Shown one piece after another: positions 1 to 5,192 of a stretch of DNA of 5,192 nt. Positions within the stretch are counted from its first letter, which is position 1. Each line of letters starts with the position of its first letter. The DNA is from an uncultured Eubacteriales bacterium. GTDB lineage: Bacteria > Bacillota > Clostridia > Christensenellales > Aristaeellaceae. The stretch spans positions 1-5,192 of the forward strand of contig CACZOT010000104.1 of NCBI GenBank assembly GCA_902782795.1. The letters run 5' to 3'. The notes under the pieces were generated by a model. The model had not been told where the DNA came from and ran no database searches. It was given only the letters and a program-made list of their open reading frames with translations. Position numbers and translations under genes: made by a program.

Positions 1-26
1 ACCAGTTCTGTCAGATTCTTTTTCAT
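1..26 (-). CDS. Start of an unidentified gene, possibly a VWA-domain protein (partial)
   Basis: Only the first eight codons and two bases of the ninth are in the window. They read MKKNLTEL, then a GT that fixes valine as residue 9. The reading is supported by an excellent Shine-Dalgarno sequence (GGGAGGG, positions 35-41) placed 8 nt before the ATG, and by the AAA AAG codons typical of a real gene start. No domain is visible. From memory, MKKNLTELV followed by FILDRSGSM is a common opening of small Firmicutes VWA-domain proteins, in which a metal-ion-dependent adhesion site follows directly. That identification is a guess from nine residues. The gene follows the macrodomain gene on the same strand after about 105 nt and could share its transcript. 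I am fairly sure a gene starts here and much less sure what it encodes. Confidence 0.55.
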
Positions 27-34
27 AGAAGAAG

Positions 35-41
35 CCCTCCC
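35..41 (-). promoter_or_regulatory. Strong Shine-Dalgarno sequence for the edge gene
   Basis: On the minus strand the sequence is GGGAGGG, 8 nt before the ATG at 26-24. This near-ideal site is the main reason to call a gene start at the left edge. It is also one arm of an inverted repeat, described separately, that could hide it from ribosomes. Confidence 0.65.
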
Positions 42-104
42 TTGTTCGGTTTGATCTTTGGGCCTTTCGCCCTTGCAGGATCATCATACCCGAAGGAGGG
101 AGGG
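35..104 (-). repeat. Inverted repeat spanning the leader of the edge gene
   Basis: Positions 35-42 (CCCTCCCT) and 97-104 (AGGGAGGG) are perfect 8-base inverted repeats separated by 54 nt. In the leftward transcript the upstream arm reads CCCUCCCU and the downstream arm contains the GGGAGGG ribosome binding site. Pairing would occlude translation initiation. The interval also holds a small 4-bp hairpin (GGGC/GCCC, 60-63 with 69-72). The upstream tract also contains CCUCCUU, the same string as the 16S anti-Shine-Dalgarno core. Low-complexity purine/pyrimidine tracts can give such matches by chance, so function is not shown. Confidence 0.35.
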
Positions 105-132
105 AATCGGTCGCCCGCCAGGCGACAAATCG

Positions 133-1218
133 CTATGCGCCAACGCCCGAACCGAGCAGGGGCATATCGTAGTGGAACAGCACTTCGTTGATCTCAAAGA
201 TATCGAAATTGCCGGTCTTGATGAAGTATTCGAGGATGATATCGAACTTGCTGGCGTGGGAAATGGCGAAGCCCGCCCGCTCGAGGAGGTTCTCTGTCTC
301 GGGAAGATCCAGCCGCAGGGCCACGGCGAAGGCGAAGACCGTGGGCTTGCTGGGGCGGTAGGCGCTGTTGGAGCGGATCTTGCTGAAGAGCTTGCGGTCC
401 ACGTTGGCGCGCTTGTAGCACTCGGCGTCGGTCATGCCCTTTTCGTCGATGAGGCGCAATAACGTCTCGGAGAAGCCCTCGTCCGTGCGGCGGAGGAGCT
501 CCTCCAGGCTCGGCTCGGCGCCTTGCGGCGCGGCGGCCTTTTCCAGAGCGAAGCCCTCCTCCTGGAGCGGCGCGGCGCTTCTGGGCGCCATCGGCGGCCG
601 GACCAGGCTCTGGTCGAAGCGCAGGGCCGCGCTTTCGTCCTCCCGCCAGAGGACGCGGCGGGAGGATTCCACGTTCGGCCTCGTGTGCTCGCGGGCGTAC
701 ACGTCGTCGATATACTCCTGCACGTCGCGCACGAGCTGCTTCCCGGCGAGGAACTCCGTGCGCCCGAAGAGGACGAGATACACCGTCAGCTCGTGCTCCT
801 GGAGGAAGGCGCGGATGGTCTCCATCGCCACGCGCAAGGCTTCCTCCTTGGGGTAGCCGTACGCCCCGGCGGAGATGAGAGGGAAGGCGACGGTTTCGCA
901 CTCGCTTTCGACGGCGATCCGCAAACAGCTCTGGTAGCAGGAGCGCAGAAGCCGTTCCTCGCCGCAGCCGCCCCCGCGCCAGATGGGCCCAACCGTGTGG
1001 ATGACCCACTTCGCTGGCAGGCGATAGGCGCGCGTGCGCTTGGCATGCCCCGTCTCGCAGCCTCCGAGCGCGCGGCACTCCTCCAGGAGCTCCGGCCCGG
1101 CGGCGCGGTGGATGGCCCCGTCCACGCCCCCGCCGCCCAGGAGCGAGCGGTTCGCGGCGTTGACGATGGCGTCCACGGGCATTTTCGTGATATCGTTGCG
1201 GACGATCTCCAGCGGCAT
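133..1218 (-). CDS. Macrodomain (ADP-ribose binding/hydrolysing) protein with C-terminal HTH-like domain
   Basis: The protein has 361 residues. Residues 1-175 form a macrodomain close to E. coli YmdB and MacroD enzymes, which remove ADP-ribose or acetyl groups from O-acetyl-ADP-ribose and ADP-ribosylated proteins. Visible motifs are VNAAN (19-23), GGGGVDGAIH (28-37), VIHTVGP (72-78) and FPLISAGAYGYP (112-123). N23 and D33 correspond by alignment from memory to the YmdB residues N25 and D35, so activity is plausible. Residues 176-247 look like a disordered linker rich in Pro, Ala and Glu. Residues 250-320 resemble a five-helix Cro/C1 fold, and a conserved-looking tail (SKFDIILEYF, then FEINEVLF) runs to about 355. 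YmdB is about 177 residues, so the second half is a true extension. The ATG has AGGA 6 nt upstream. The gene follows the isomerase by 55 nt, probably in one operon. Whether the tail binds DNA, RNA or protein is unknown. Confidence 0.9.
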   Translation of the reverse strand: MPLEIVRNDITKMPVDAIVNAANRSLLGGGGVDGAIHRAAGPELLEECRALGGCETGHAKRTRAYRLPAKWVIHTVGPIWRGGGCGEERLLRSCYQSCLRIAVESECETVAFPLISAGAYGYPKEEALRVAMETIRAFLQEHELTVYLVLFGRTEFLAGKQLVRDVQEYIDDVYAREHTRPNVESSRRVLWREDESAALRFDQSLVRPPMAPRSAAPLQEEGFALEKAAAPQGAEPSLEELLRRTDEGFSETLLRLIDEKGMTDAECYKRANVDRKLFSKIRSNSAYRPSKPTVFAFAVALRLDLPETENLLERAGFAISHASKFDIILEYFIKTGNFDIFEINEVLFHYDMPLLGSGVGA

Positions 1219-1273
1219 AATGGTTCCTTTCCGCCCGGAACAAGGCCGGGCAAGCGGCTTGGCGGCGCGGCCG

Positions 1274-2137
1274 TCAGCCCTCCATGCGGGCGAACACGGC
1301 GGCGGCCTCCCCCACCGCCTCCTCGGCGGAGAGGGAATGGAAGCGCGTGCGGTGCGGCTCGAAGGGCTCGATCATGTACAGGGCGTCATTGGGATGGGCC
1401 CGGAAGAGGCGGAGGATGCGGCGCGTGTCGATGACGCCGGTCTCCATGGGCAGGCGGCGCTGCATATCCTCCTGGCGGTCGTAGGGCACGCCCGCCACGG
1501 CGTCGTTGCAATGCACGGCCACGAGGCGGTTGGCGTGGTGGGCCATGAGGGCGAGGTCGTCCTCGGCGCCGTTGCCGGAGCAGTACCAATGGAAGGTATC
1601 GAAGGCCACGCCGGCCTCCCCGCCCGCGCTGTCGGCGATGGCGAGGACCCCCGCGAGGGAATGCACGAACTCGTGTTTCTGCCAGGAGCGGATGTGGTGC
1701 GGGCCGATGAACTCCAGCCCGTAGCGCACGCCGTGCTCCCGCAGGACTCGGCTCACCTGCCCAACGCGCCGGACGTGCCACTCGAAGGCGGCGTCGAACT
1801 CCATGGGGCTGGTGGGCCAGACGTGGTTGTAGGCATGGTGGATGCCTAGCCGTTGCGCCGTGTCGGCGCGCCTTCGGAGCGTCTCCAGGGCGCGGGCGAA
1901 GGCCTGATCGTCCAACTCCCAGTGGTAGAAATCCGCTGGCATGGGCATCAGGCCCCACCTGAGGCCGTTGTCCCGGAGAGCGGCTGCGGCCTCCCGGGCG
2001 GCGCGGTCGTCCTCAAAGAGGGCGGCAGGCGCGCTCAGAGCCTCGATCCCGTGGGCCGCGGCGAGGGGCGCGAGCTCCGGCAGGGTGTACGGCAGGTTCA
2101 GCATGGACGCGTCCAGCGTGCGGATCAATGCTCCCAT
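1274..2137 (-). CDS. Sugar phosphate isomerase/epimerase-like TIM-barrel protein
   Basis: A xylose-isomerase-like (AP endonuclease 2 superfamily) TIM barrel of about 287 residues, the usual length. Such cytoplasmic enzymes isomerise or epimerise sugars, keto-sugars or inositols with a divalent metal. Numbering from the ATG at 2137, the expected ligand series is visible: E142 in GLEFIGP, D180 in FDTFHW, H209 in VHCND and E257 in IEPF. H183 in FDTFHW also fits the family. The opening LDASMLNLPYTLPELAPLAAAHGIEAL fits strand 1 and helix 1, although the ligand order alone does not fix the substrate. Three starts are possible: TTG at 2152, ATG at 2137 and TTG at 2128. The promoter predicts a transcript beginning near 2155, which makes 2152 unlikely. 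GGGAG at 2138-2142 touches the ATG but sits 9 nt from TTG 2128. I list the ATG as a compromise. This is the first gene of its unit, with the macrodomain gene downstream. Confidence 0.87.
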   Translation of the reverse strand: MGALIRTLDASMLNLPYTLPELAPLAAAHGIEALSAPAALFEDDRAAREAAAALRDNGLRWGLMPMPADFYHWELDDQAFARALETLRRRADTAQRLGIHHAYNHVWPTSPMEFDAAFEWHVRRVGQVSRVLREHGVRYGLEFIGPHHIRSWQKHEFVHSLAGVLAIADSAGGEAGVAFDTFHWYCSGNGAEDDLALMAHHANRLVAVHCNDAVAGVPYDRQEDMQRRLPMETGVIDTRRILRLFRAHPNDALYMIEPFEPHRTRFHSLSAEEAVGEAAAVFARMEG

Positions 2138-2142
2138 CTCCC
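2138..2142 (-). promoter_or_regulatory. Shine-Dalgarno sequence that bears on the isomerase start
   Basis: GGGAG on the minus strand ends directly against the ATG at 2137-2135, which is too close for normal initiation. It lies 9 nt before an in-frame TTG at 2128-2126, which is good spacing. A second GGGAG (2131-2135) is only 2 nt from that TTG. This favours TTG 2128 over the ATG, but homologous N-termini would have to decide. Confidence 0.45.
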
Positions 2143-2161
2143 GTCTATGCAATGTAGTTTC

Positions 2162-2190
2162 ATGATACTATCGCTTTCCGGCCCTGTCAA
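2162..2190 (-). promoter_or_regulatory. Sigma-A (sigma-70 type) promoter for the isomerase-macrodomain unit
   Basis: On the minus strand a perfect -35 hexamer TTGACA (2185-2190) is followed by exactly 17 nt and a -10 hexamer TATCAT (2162-2167), one base from TATAAT. It lies in the 107-nt gap after ecfT and points at the isomerase gene. The start of transcription should fall near 2155, giving a short leader of roughly 20-30 nt. No operator palindrome is obvious around it, so expression may be largely constitutive. Confidence 0.78.
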
Positions 2191-2244
2191 TCACGCGGCC
2201 CCCAGAGCAAGGGGACACGTCTCCTCCGCGACCGTGGCGCAGCG

Positions 2245-3078
2245 CTATCCCCGGGCGAAGGGGTTCCAGAAGCGCCCGCCGTTTACCCGGTTGAGGATGA
2301 TCGCCGCGGCGAGGATCCCCGCGCAGACCGCGATGGAAAGGATGTCCCATTTCGTGAAGGGCCTGCCCATATACCAGGTGCGCTTCTTGTTTTTGCCAAA
2401 CCCGCGCAGCTCCATGGCGTTGGATATGGTCTCGATGCGGTCCATACTGGAGAGGATCAGCGGGATGAGGATGGCGCTGGCGCTCTTCAAGCGCTTGACG
2501 ATGTTCTCCTTGCGGCTCATCTCGATGCCGCGGGCCTGCTGCGCCTGGGAGATATCGTGGTATTCGCGCTGGATATCGGGGATGTAGCGCAAGGCCAGGG
2601 AGACGGAATACGCCACCGTGTACTTCACTCCGATGCGGTTGAGCGAGGCCGCGAACTCGCTGGGGTTCGTGGTGGAGACGAACAGCACGACCACGGGGAT
2701 CGTCGCCAGGTACTTGAGCACCAGGTTCAGATGATAAAACAGCTGCTCGGAGGTGACAACGTACCTCCCGCCCAGGGAGAAGAGCTCATGGCGCGTGCCG
2801 TAGAGCCCCACGGCGTGCTGGGGCGAAAAGAGGAACACCAGGAGATTGTTGAGCGCCATGAATACGAGCGTAAAGCCGAGCATGAAGCGCACGTCCCGCA
2901 GGCGGATGCGCGAAAGCGCGAAGAGCGCGAAGCTGCCCAAGGGAAGGATCGCCAGCAGGCGCGTATCGTAGGTCATCATGGCCGCGAAGGACCAGATGAG
3001 CAGGCAGACCAGCTTCGTTGCCCCCGTGAGCCGGTGCACGGGCGAGGAGCGGTCGATGTAATTAAAAATATTCGTCAT
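2245..3078 (-). CDS. ecfT: ECF transporter transmembrane coupling protein EcfT (CbiQ family)
   Basis: The membrane coupling subunit of an energy-coupling-factor importer, which passes the ATPase movement to the S component. It has 277 residues, normal for the family. Hydrophobic segments are visible near residues 20-36, 40-56, 65-85, 118-138, 150-164 and 245-263. Two coupling motifs lie in the cytoplasmic helices: ARG at 182-184 (in QQARGIEM) and the related LRG at 224-226 (in AMELRGFG). These are the family signature that docks into the grooves of the two ATPase domains. The ATG overlaps the ATPase stop codon (ATGA, 3075-3078), which suggests translational coupling. A strong GGAGG (3086-3090) lies 7 nt upstream inside the ATPase gene. 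The C-terminus ends with a short basic stretch after the last helix. No clear intrinsic terminator follows the stop. The identification is firm; the transported substrate is not set by this subunit. Confidence 0.93.
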   Translation of the reverse strand: MTNIFNYIDRSSPVHRLTGATKLVCLLIWSFAAMMTYDTRLLAILPLGSFALFALSRIRLRDVRFMLGFTLVFMALNNLLVFLFSPQHAVGLYGTRHELFSLGGRYVVTSEQLFYHLNLVLKYLATIPVVVLFVSTTNPSEFAASLNRIGVKYTVAYSVSLALRYIPDIQREYHDISQAQQARGIEMSRKENIVKRLKSASAILIPLILSSMDRIETISNAMELRGFGKNKKRTWYMGRPFTKWDILSIAVCAGILAAAIILNRVNGGRFWNPFARG

Positions 3079-4787
3079 GGCCGAACCTCCTCCCGCTCGT
3101 GATCGATAAACCGCCTGACGAACCCGCGGCTGTCCTCGACGCCGCAGAGGAGGGCGAGCTCGTAGAGGCTGGTCTCTTTGAGGCTGGCCCGGGAGATGAT
3201 CTCCCGATCAGTGAGGATGGCGGCGCACTCGTCGTCGGCGATGAGCCCGCCCTCGCTGAAGACCAGGGCGCGCTGGGCATATTCCAGCATCAGGTGCATA
3301 TCGTGCGTGATCATCACGACCGTGTAGCCGCGCTTGTTCAGATCGCGCAGGAATTCCATGATCTCGGTGTAATGGCGGTAATCCTGGCCTGCGGTGGGCT
3401 CGTCCAGGATGATCAGGGAGGGCTCCAGCGCCAGAATGGAGGCGATGGTGACGCGCTTCTTCTGCCCAAAGCTCAGCGCTGAGACCGGCCAGGAGCGGAA
3501 GGGCCACAGACCGCAGACCTTCAGGGCATCTTCCACCTTTTCCCGGATCTCCTCCTCCGGCACGCCGCGCGTGCGCAGGCCGAGGGCGACCTCGTCGAAG
3601 ATCATCACCTTGGAGATCATCTGGTTCGGGTTTTGCATCACGTAGCCGATGCGGTCCGCGCGCTCCTTGATGGAGAGGGAGCGCATATCCTCCCCCGCGA
3701 AGCGCAGACCGCCCTCCTGCTCCGTCTCAAAGCCGCACACCACCTTGGAGAAGGTAGATTTGCCCGCGCCGTTCGTTCCGACGATGGCGACCATCTCCCC
3801 CTTGCCGATGGAGGCGCTGATATCCCTCAGGGCCTCCCGGCCGTTGGGATAGGCGAAGCGGATGTGTTCCGCCTCCAGGAGAGGCTCCGCCGTTTCCGGC
3901 CGGGGAGCGGGCGGCGCCGCCCGGTACCAGGCGCGCACCTTTTCGCGGTCGGCCTCCTCCAGGCGCAGCGTATGGATGGAGCGCGGGGCCATCTCCGGCC
4001 GCACCTGCACGCCCGCGTATTTGAGAGCCGTGATGTAGAGCGGCTCGCGGATGCCGCTACGGACCAGGAGATCGCCGGAGAGGAGCTCGTCCGGGGACAT
4101 ATCCGCGAGGATTCGGCCCTTGCCCATGAGGACGACGCGGTCCACCTCCCGCCAAAGGACGTCCTCCAGGCGATGCTCGATGATGATGACCGCGGCGCCC
4201 GTGGTTTTCTGGATCTCGTCGATCAGCTCGATGGCAGCCTTGCCGGTGGCCGGGTCCAGGTTGGCGAGGGGCTCGTCAAAGAGGAGCACGTCCACGTCCT
4301 CCACGAGCACGCCCGCCAACGCCACGCGCTGCTTCTGTCCGCCGGACAGGTCGCTGGGGGCGTGCAGGAGATGGCTCTCGATGCCGACCAGTTTCGCCGC
4401 CTTGGCGACGCGCTCGTGCATTTCCGGTTCGCCCAGGCAGTCGTTCTCCAGGGCGAAGGCGATATCCTCCGCCACGGTCAGGCCGATGAACTGACCGTCG
4501 GAATCCTGCAGCACGGTGCCCACATGCCGCGAGACGCCAAAGAGCCCCATCTGGGCCGGGGCCTTCCCGGCGATCTCCACCTTGCCCGTCTGCGTCCCCT
4601 TGTAGGAGAAGGGGATCAGCCCGTTGATGCAGTGCGCCAGAGTGCTCTTGCCGCAGCCCGAGGGCCCGGCGATGAGGATCTTCTCGCCGCGGCGCACCGT
4701 CAGGTCGATATCATAGAGGGTCGGCTCGGATTGGGCGTTATACTGAAAGCCGAAATGCTCGAAGCGGATGATTGCGTCTTCCATCAT
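3075..4787 (-). CDS. ECF transporter double ATPase (fused EcfA-EcfA', YkoD-like)
   Basis: A 570-residue cytoplasmic ATP-binding protein made of two ABC domains in one chain, driving an ECF importer. Domain 1 (about 5-245) has Walker A GPSGCGKST (41-49), Q-loop Q94, signature LSGGQ (147-151), Walker B ending DE (171-172) and switch His H205. Domain 2 (about 302-530) has Walker A GTNGAGKST (337-345), Q385, signature LSFGQ (438-442), Walker B ending DE (462-463) and H495. All catalytic elements are present in both halves, although the second signature is non-standard and its D-loop region reads AGQD. Residues 246-300 form a linker and 531-570 a short charged tail. The frame is open further upstream, but that part overlaps the S-component gene. 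The start is set by ATG 4787 with GGAG 5 nt before it; ATG 4784 is an 8-nt alternative. It lies between the S-component and ecfT genes in one operon. Confidence 0.93.
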   Translation of the reverse strand: MMEDAIIRFEHFGFQYNAQSEPTLYDIDLTVRRGEKILIAGPSGCGKSTLAHCINGLIPFSYKGTQTGKVEIAGKAPAQMGLFGVSRHVGTVLQDSDGQFIGLTVAEDIAFALENDCLGEPEMHERVAKAAKLVGIESHLLHAPSDLSGGQKQRVALAGVLVEDVDVLLFDEPLANLDPATGKAAIELIDEIQKTTGAAVIIIEHRLEDVLWREVDRVVLMGKGRILADMSPDELLSGDLLVRSGIREPLYITALKYAGVQVRPEMAPRSIHTLRLEEADREKVRAWYRAAPPAPRPETAEPLLEAEHIRFAYPNGREALRDISASIGKGEMVAIVGTNGAGKSTFSKVVCGFETEQEGGLRFAGEDMRSLSIKERADRIGYVMQNPNQMISKVMIFDEVALGLRTRGVPEEEIREKVEDALKVCGLWPFRSWPVSALSFGQKKRVTIASILALEPSLIILDEPTAGQDYRHYTEIMEFLRDLNKRGYTVVMITHDMHLMLEYAQRALVFSEGGLIADDECAAILTDREIISRASLKETSLYELALLCGVEDSRGFVRRFIDHEREEVRP

Positions 4788-4792
4788 GTTTG

Positions 4793-4796
4793 CTCC
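4793..4796 (-). promoter_or_regulatory. Shine-Dalgarno sequence fixing the ATPase start
   Basis: GGAG lies 5 nt before ATG 4787 and 8 nt before the adjacent in-frame ATG 4784. It decides between a 570-residue protein and a frame that stays open upstream through the S-component gene. It begins only a few bases after the T-tract of the preceding hairpin. Confidence 0.7.
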
Positions 4797-4798
4797 AT

Positions 4799-4827
4799 CA
4801 AAAACAAGGGCGGCGCAAGGCCGCCCC
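4799..4827 (-). terminator. Intrinsic terminator-like hairpin between S component and ATPase
   Basis: On the minus strand GGGCGGC (4826-4820) and GCCGCCC (4814-4808) form a perfect 7-bp GC-only stem with a 5-nt loop (CTTGC). A G-T wobble can add one pair. The stem is followed by TTGTTTTTG. This is the standard layout of a Rho-independent terminator. It sits in the 56-nt gap inside an operon whose genes must act together, so partial read-through is likely. That would lower the ATPase and EcfT yield relative to the S component. It could instead protect the 3' end of a processed S-component mRNA. Confidence 0.68.
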
Positions 4828-4843
4828 GTTCGATTGATCCGTT

Positions 4844-5192
4844 TTACTTTTCTTCCTTCAGGCTGCCCTTCTTGGGCTTGGCGCTGGCGTAGGCGATGCA
4901 CAGGAGCGTGCCCACGATCGCGGTTGTGACGATGTTCGAAGCGCCGCCCACCAGGCCCTGCAGGAAGACCTTGTTCGCCGGCTCGGCGTACATGACGATA
5001 TCCAGCACCGGAGCGATCAGGGCCCAGGACACGGCGTGCGCGACCACCTGGAAGATGTTGAAGGTGACGATGTCCTTCTTGCCGAATTCGCCCTCGGCGA
5101 TGCGCAGTTTCCTGCTCACCAGGCCGACCAGGCAGCCGAACACCGCGGAGGCGATGACCCAGCTCCACCAGATGCCCCAGCCGTAGCTGAAA
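4844..5192 (-). CDS. ECF transporter S component, UPF0397 family (5' part outside window)
   Basis: The C-terminal 115 residues of a small integral membrane protein. The frame is open from the right edge (reading FSYGWGIWWSWVIASA) to the TAA at 4846-4844. The pattern matches UPF0397 / ECF-type S components as I remember them: WGIWWSWVIAS, then EGEFGKKDI, then APVLDIVMYAEPANKVF, with a charged lysine-rich end (GSLKEEK). Hydrophobic stretches at about 8-25, 45-63 and 78-106 of the visible part are membrane helices. Family members are about 180 residues, so some 65-70 are missing. S components bind the small-molecule substrate, usually a vitamin or precursor, and topple in the membrane when EcfT and the ATPases act. 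The adjacent double ATPase and EcfT genes support the role. GTG 5143 is an internal valine, not the start. Substrate is not determined; a thiamine precursor or another vitamin is possible. Upstream regulation is out of view. Confidence 0.88.
   Translation of the reverse strand, partial: FSYGWGIWWSWVIASAVFGCLVGLVSRKLRIAEGEFGKKDIVTFNIFQVVAHAVSWALIAPVLDIVMYAEPANKVFLQGLVGGASNIVTTAIVGTLLCIAYASAKPKKGSLKEEK

Noticed and set aside
83..88. TATGAT on the minus strand as the -10 box of a promoter for the edge gene
   Set aside because: The hexamer is one base from consensus, but no -35-like hexamer is found 16-18 nt upstream and there is no TGn extension. Kept only as a possibility.
110..126. Hairpin GTCGCC/GGCGAC after the macrodomain gene as a terminator
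   Set aside because: The 6-bp stem is followed on the minus strand by CGATTCCC, with no run of T. It is too weak to call.
1233..1251. Hairpin GCCCGG/CCGGGC in the isomerase-macrodomain gap as a terminator
   Set aside because: The stem is only 6 bp with a 7-nt loop, and on the minus strand it is followed by GGAAAGG, not a T-tract. It may be chance in GC-rich DNA.
523..1434. Plus-strand open frame of 303 codons opposite the macrodomain and isomerase genes
   Set aside because: It spans two real genes on the other strand, ends in a low-complexity Pro/Arg run and shows no domain.
2191..2244. Terminator after ecfT
   Set aside because: The CCCC/GGGG pairing here is short, has a large loop and lacks a T-tract, so no intrinsic terminator could be supported.
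3633..4892. Long plus-strand open frame of 419 codons opposite the ATPase gene
   Set aside because: It lies antisense to well-conserved ABC ATPase motifs, its translation has no recognisable domain, and its composition (His, Arg, Ala, Gly rich) is typical of a GC-rich shadow frame.
4788..5168. Upstream extension of the ATPase frame to 5168
   Set aside because: The extension is out-of-frame sequence inside the S-component gene. The ABC homology and the ribosome binding site both place the start at 4787 or 4784.

Overview
The window comes from a GC-rich bacterium, most likely a Gram-positive of the Clostridia (Firmicutes). This rests on strong GGAGG-type ribosome binding sites, an energy-coupling-factor (ECF) vitamin transporter with a fused double ATPase, and a macrodomain protein with a helix-turn-helix tail of a kind I associate with that group. 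The taxon is inferred from protein style; there is no rRNA or other marker. All supported genes lie on the minus strand, so transcription runs from right to left, and the plus-strand open frames look like GC-driven shadows.

Right part (5192 down to 2245): an ECF importer operon. It opens with the C-terminal part of a UPF0397-type membrane substrate-binding (S) component, cut by the window edge. A 56-nt gap follows, carrying a terminator-like hairpin. Next is a double ATPase (EcfA-EcfA' fused in one chain), and then the transmembrane coupling protein EcfT, whose ATG overlaps the ATPase stop codon (ATGA). Together the three make a complete importer: the S component binds the substrate, EcfT couples, and the two ATPase halves drive transport. 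The substrate cannot be read from the sequence. Vitamin or thiamine-precursor-like compounds are the usual guesses for this family.

Middle (2190 down to 1274): a near-consensus sigma-A promoter (TTGACA, 17 nt, TATCAT) starts a new transcription unit. Its first gene is a sugar phosphate isomerase/epimerase-like TIM-barrel protein with four candidate metal ligands in the expected order. The start codon is ambiguous, and the promoter position argues against the most upstream in-frame option.

Left part (1218 down to 1): a 361-residue protein follows after 55 nt, probably in the same transcript. It joins a YmdB/MacroD-type ADP-ribose macrodomain to a C-terminal Cro/C1-like helical domain. A 105-nt gap with an inverted repeat covering a ribosome binding site follows. 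At the very edge is the start of another gene (MKKNLTELV...), whose opening resembles a family of von Willebrand A (VWA) domain proteins. I see no mobile elements, CRISPR arrays, tRNA or rRNA. The most interesting parts are the macrodomain-HTH fusion beside a possible VWA gene, the possible occlusion of that gene's ribosome binding site, and the terminator inside the ECF operon.
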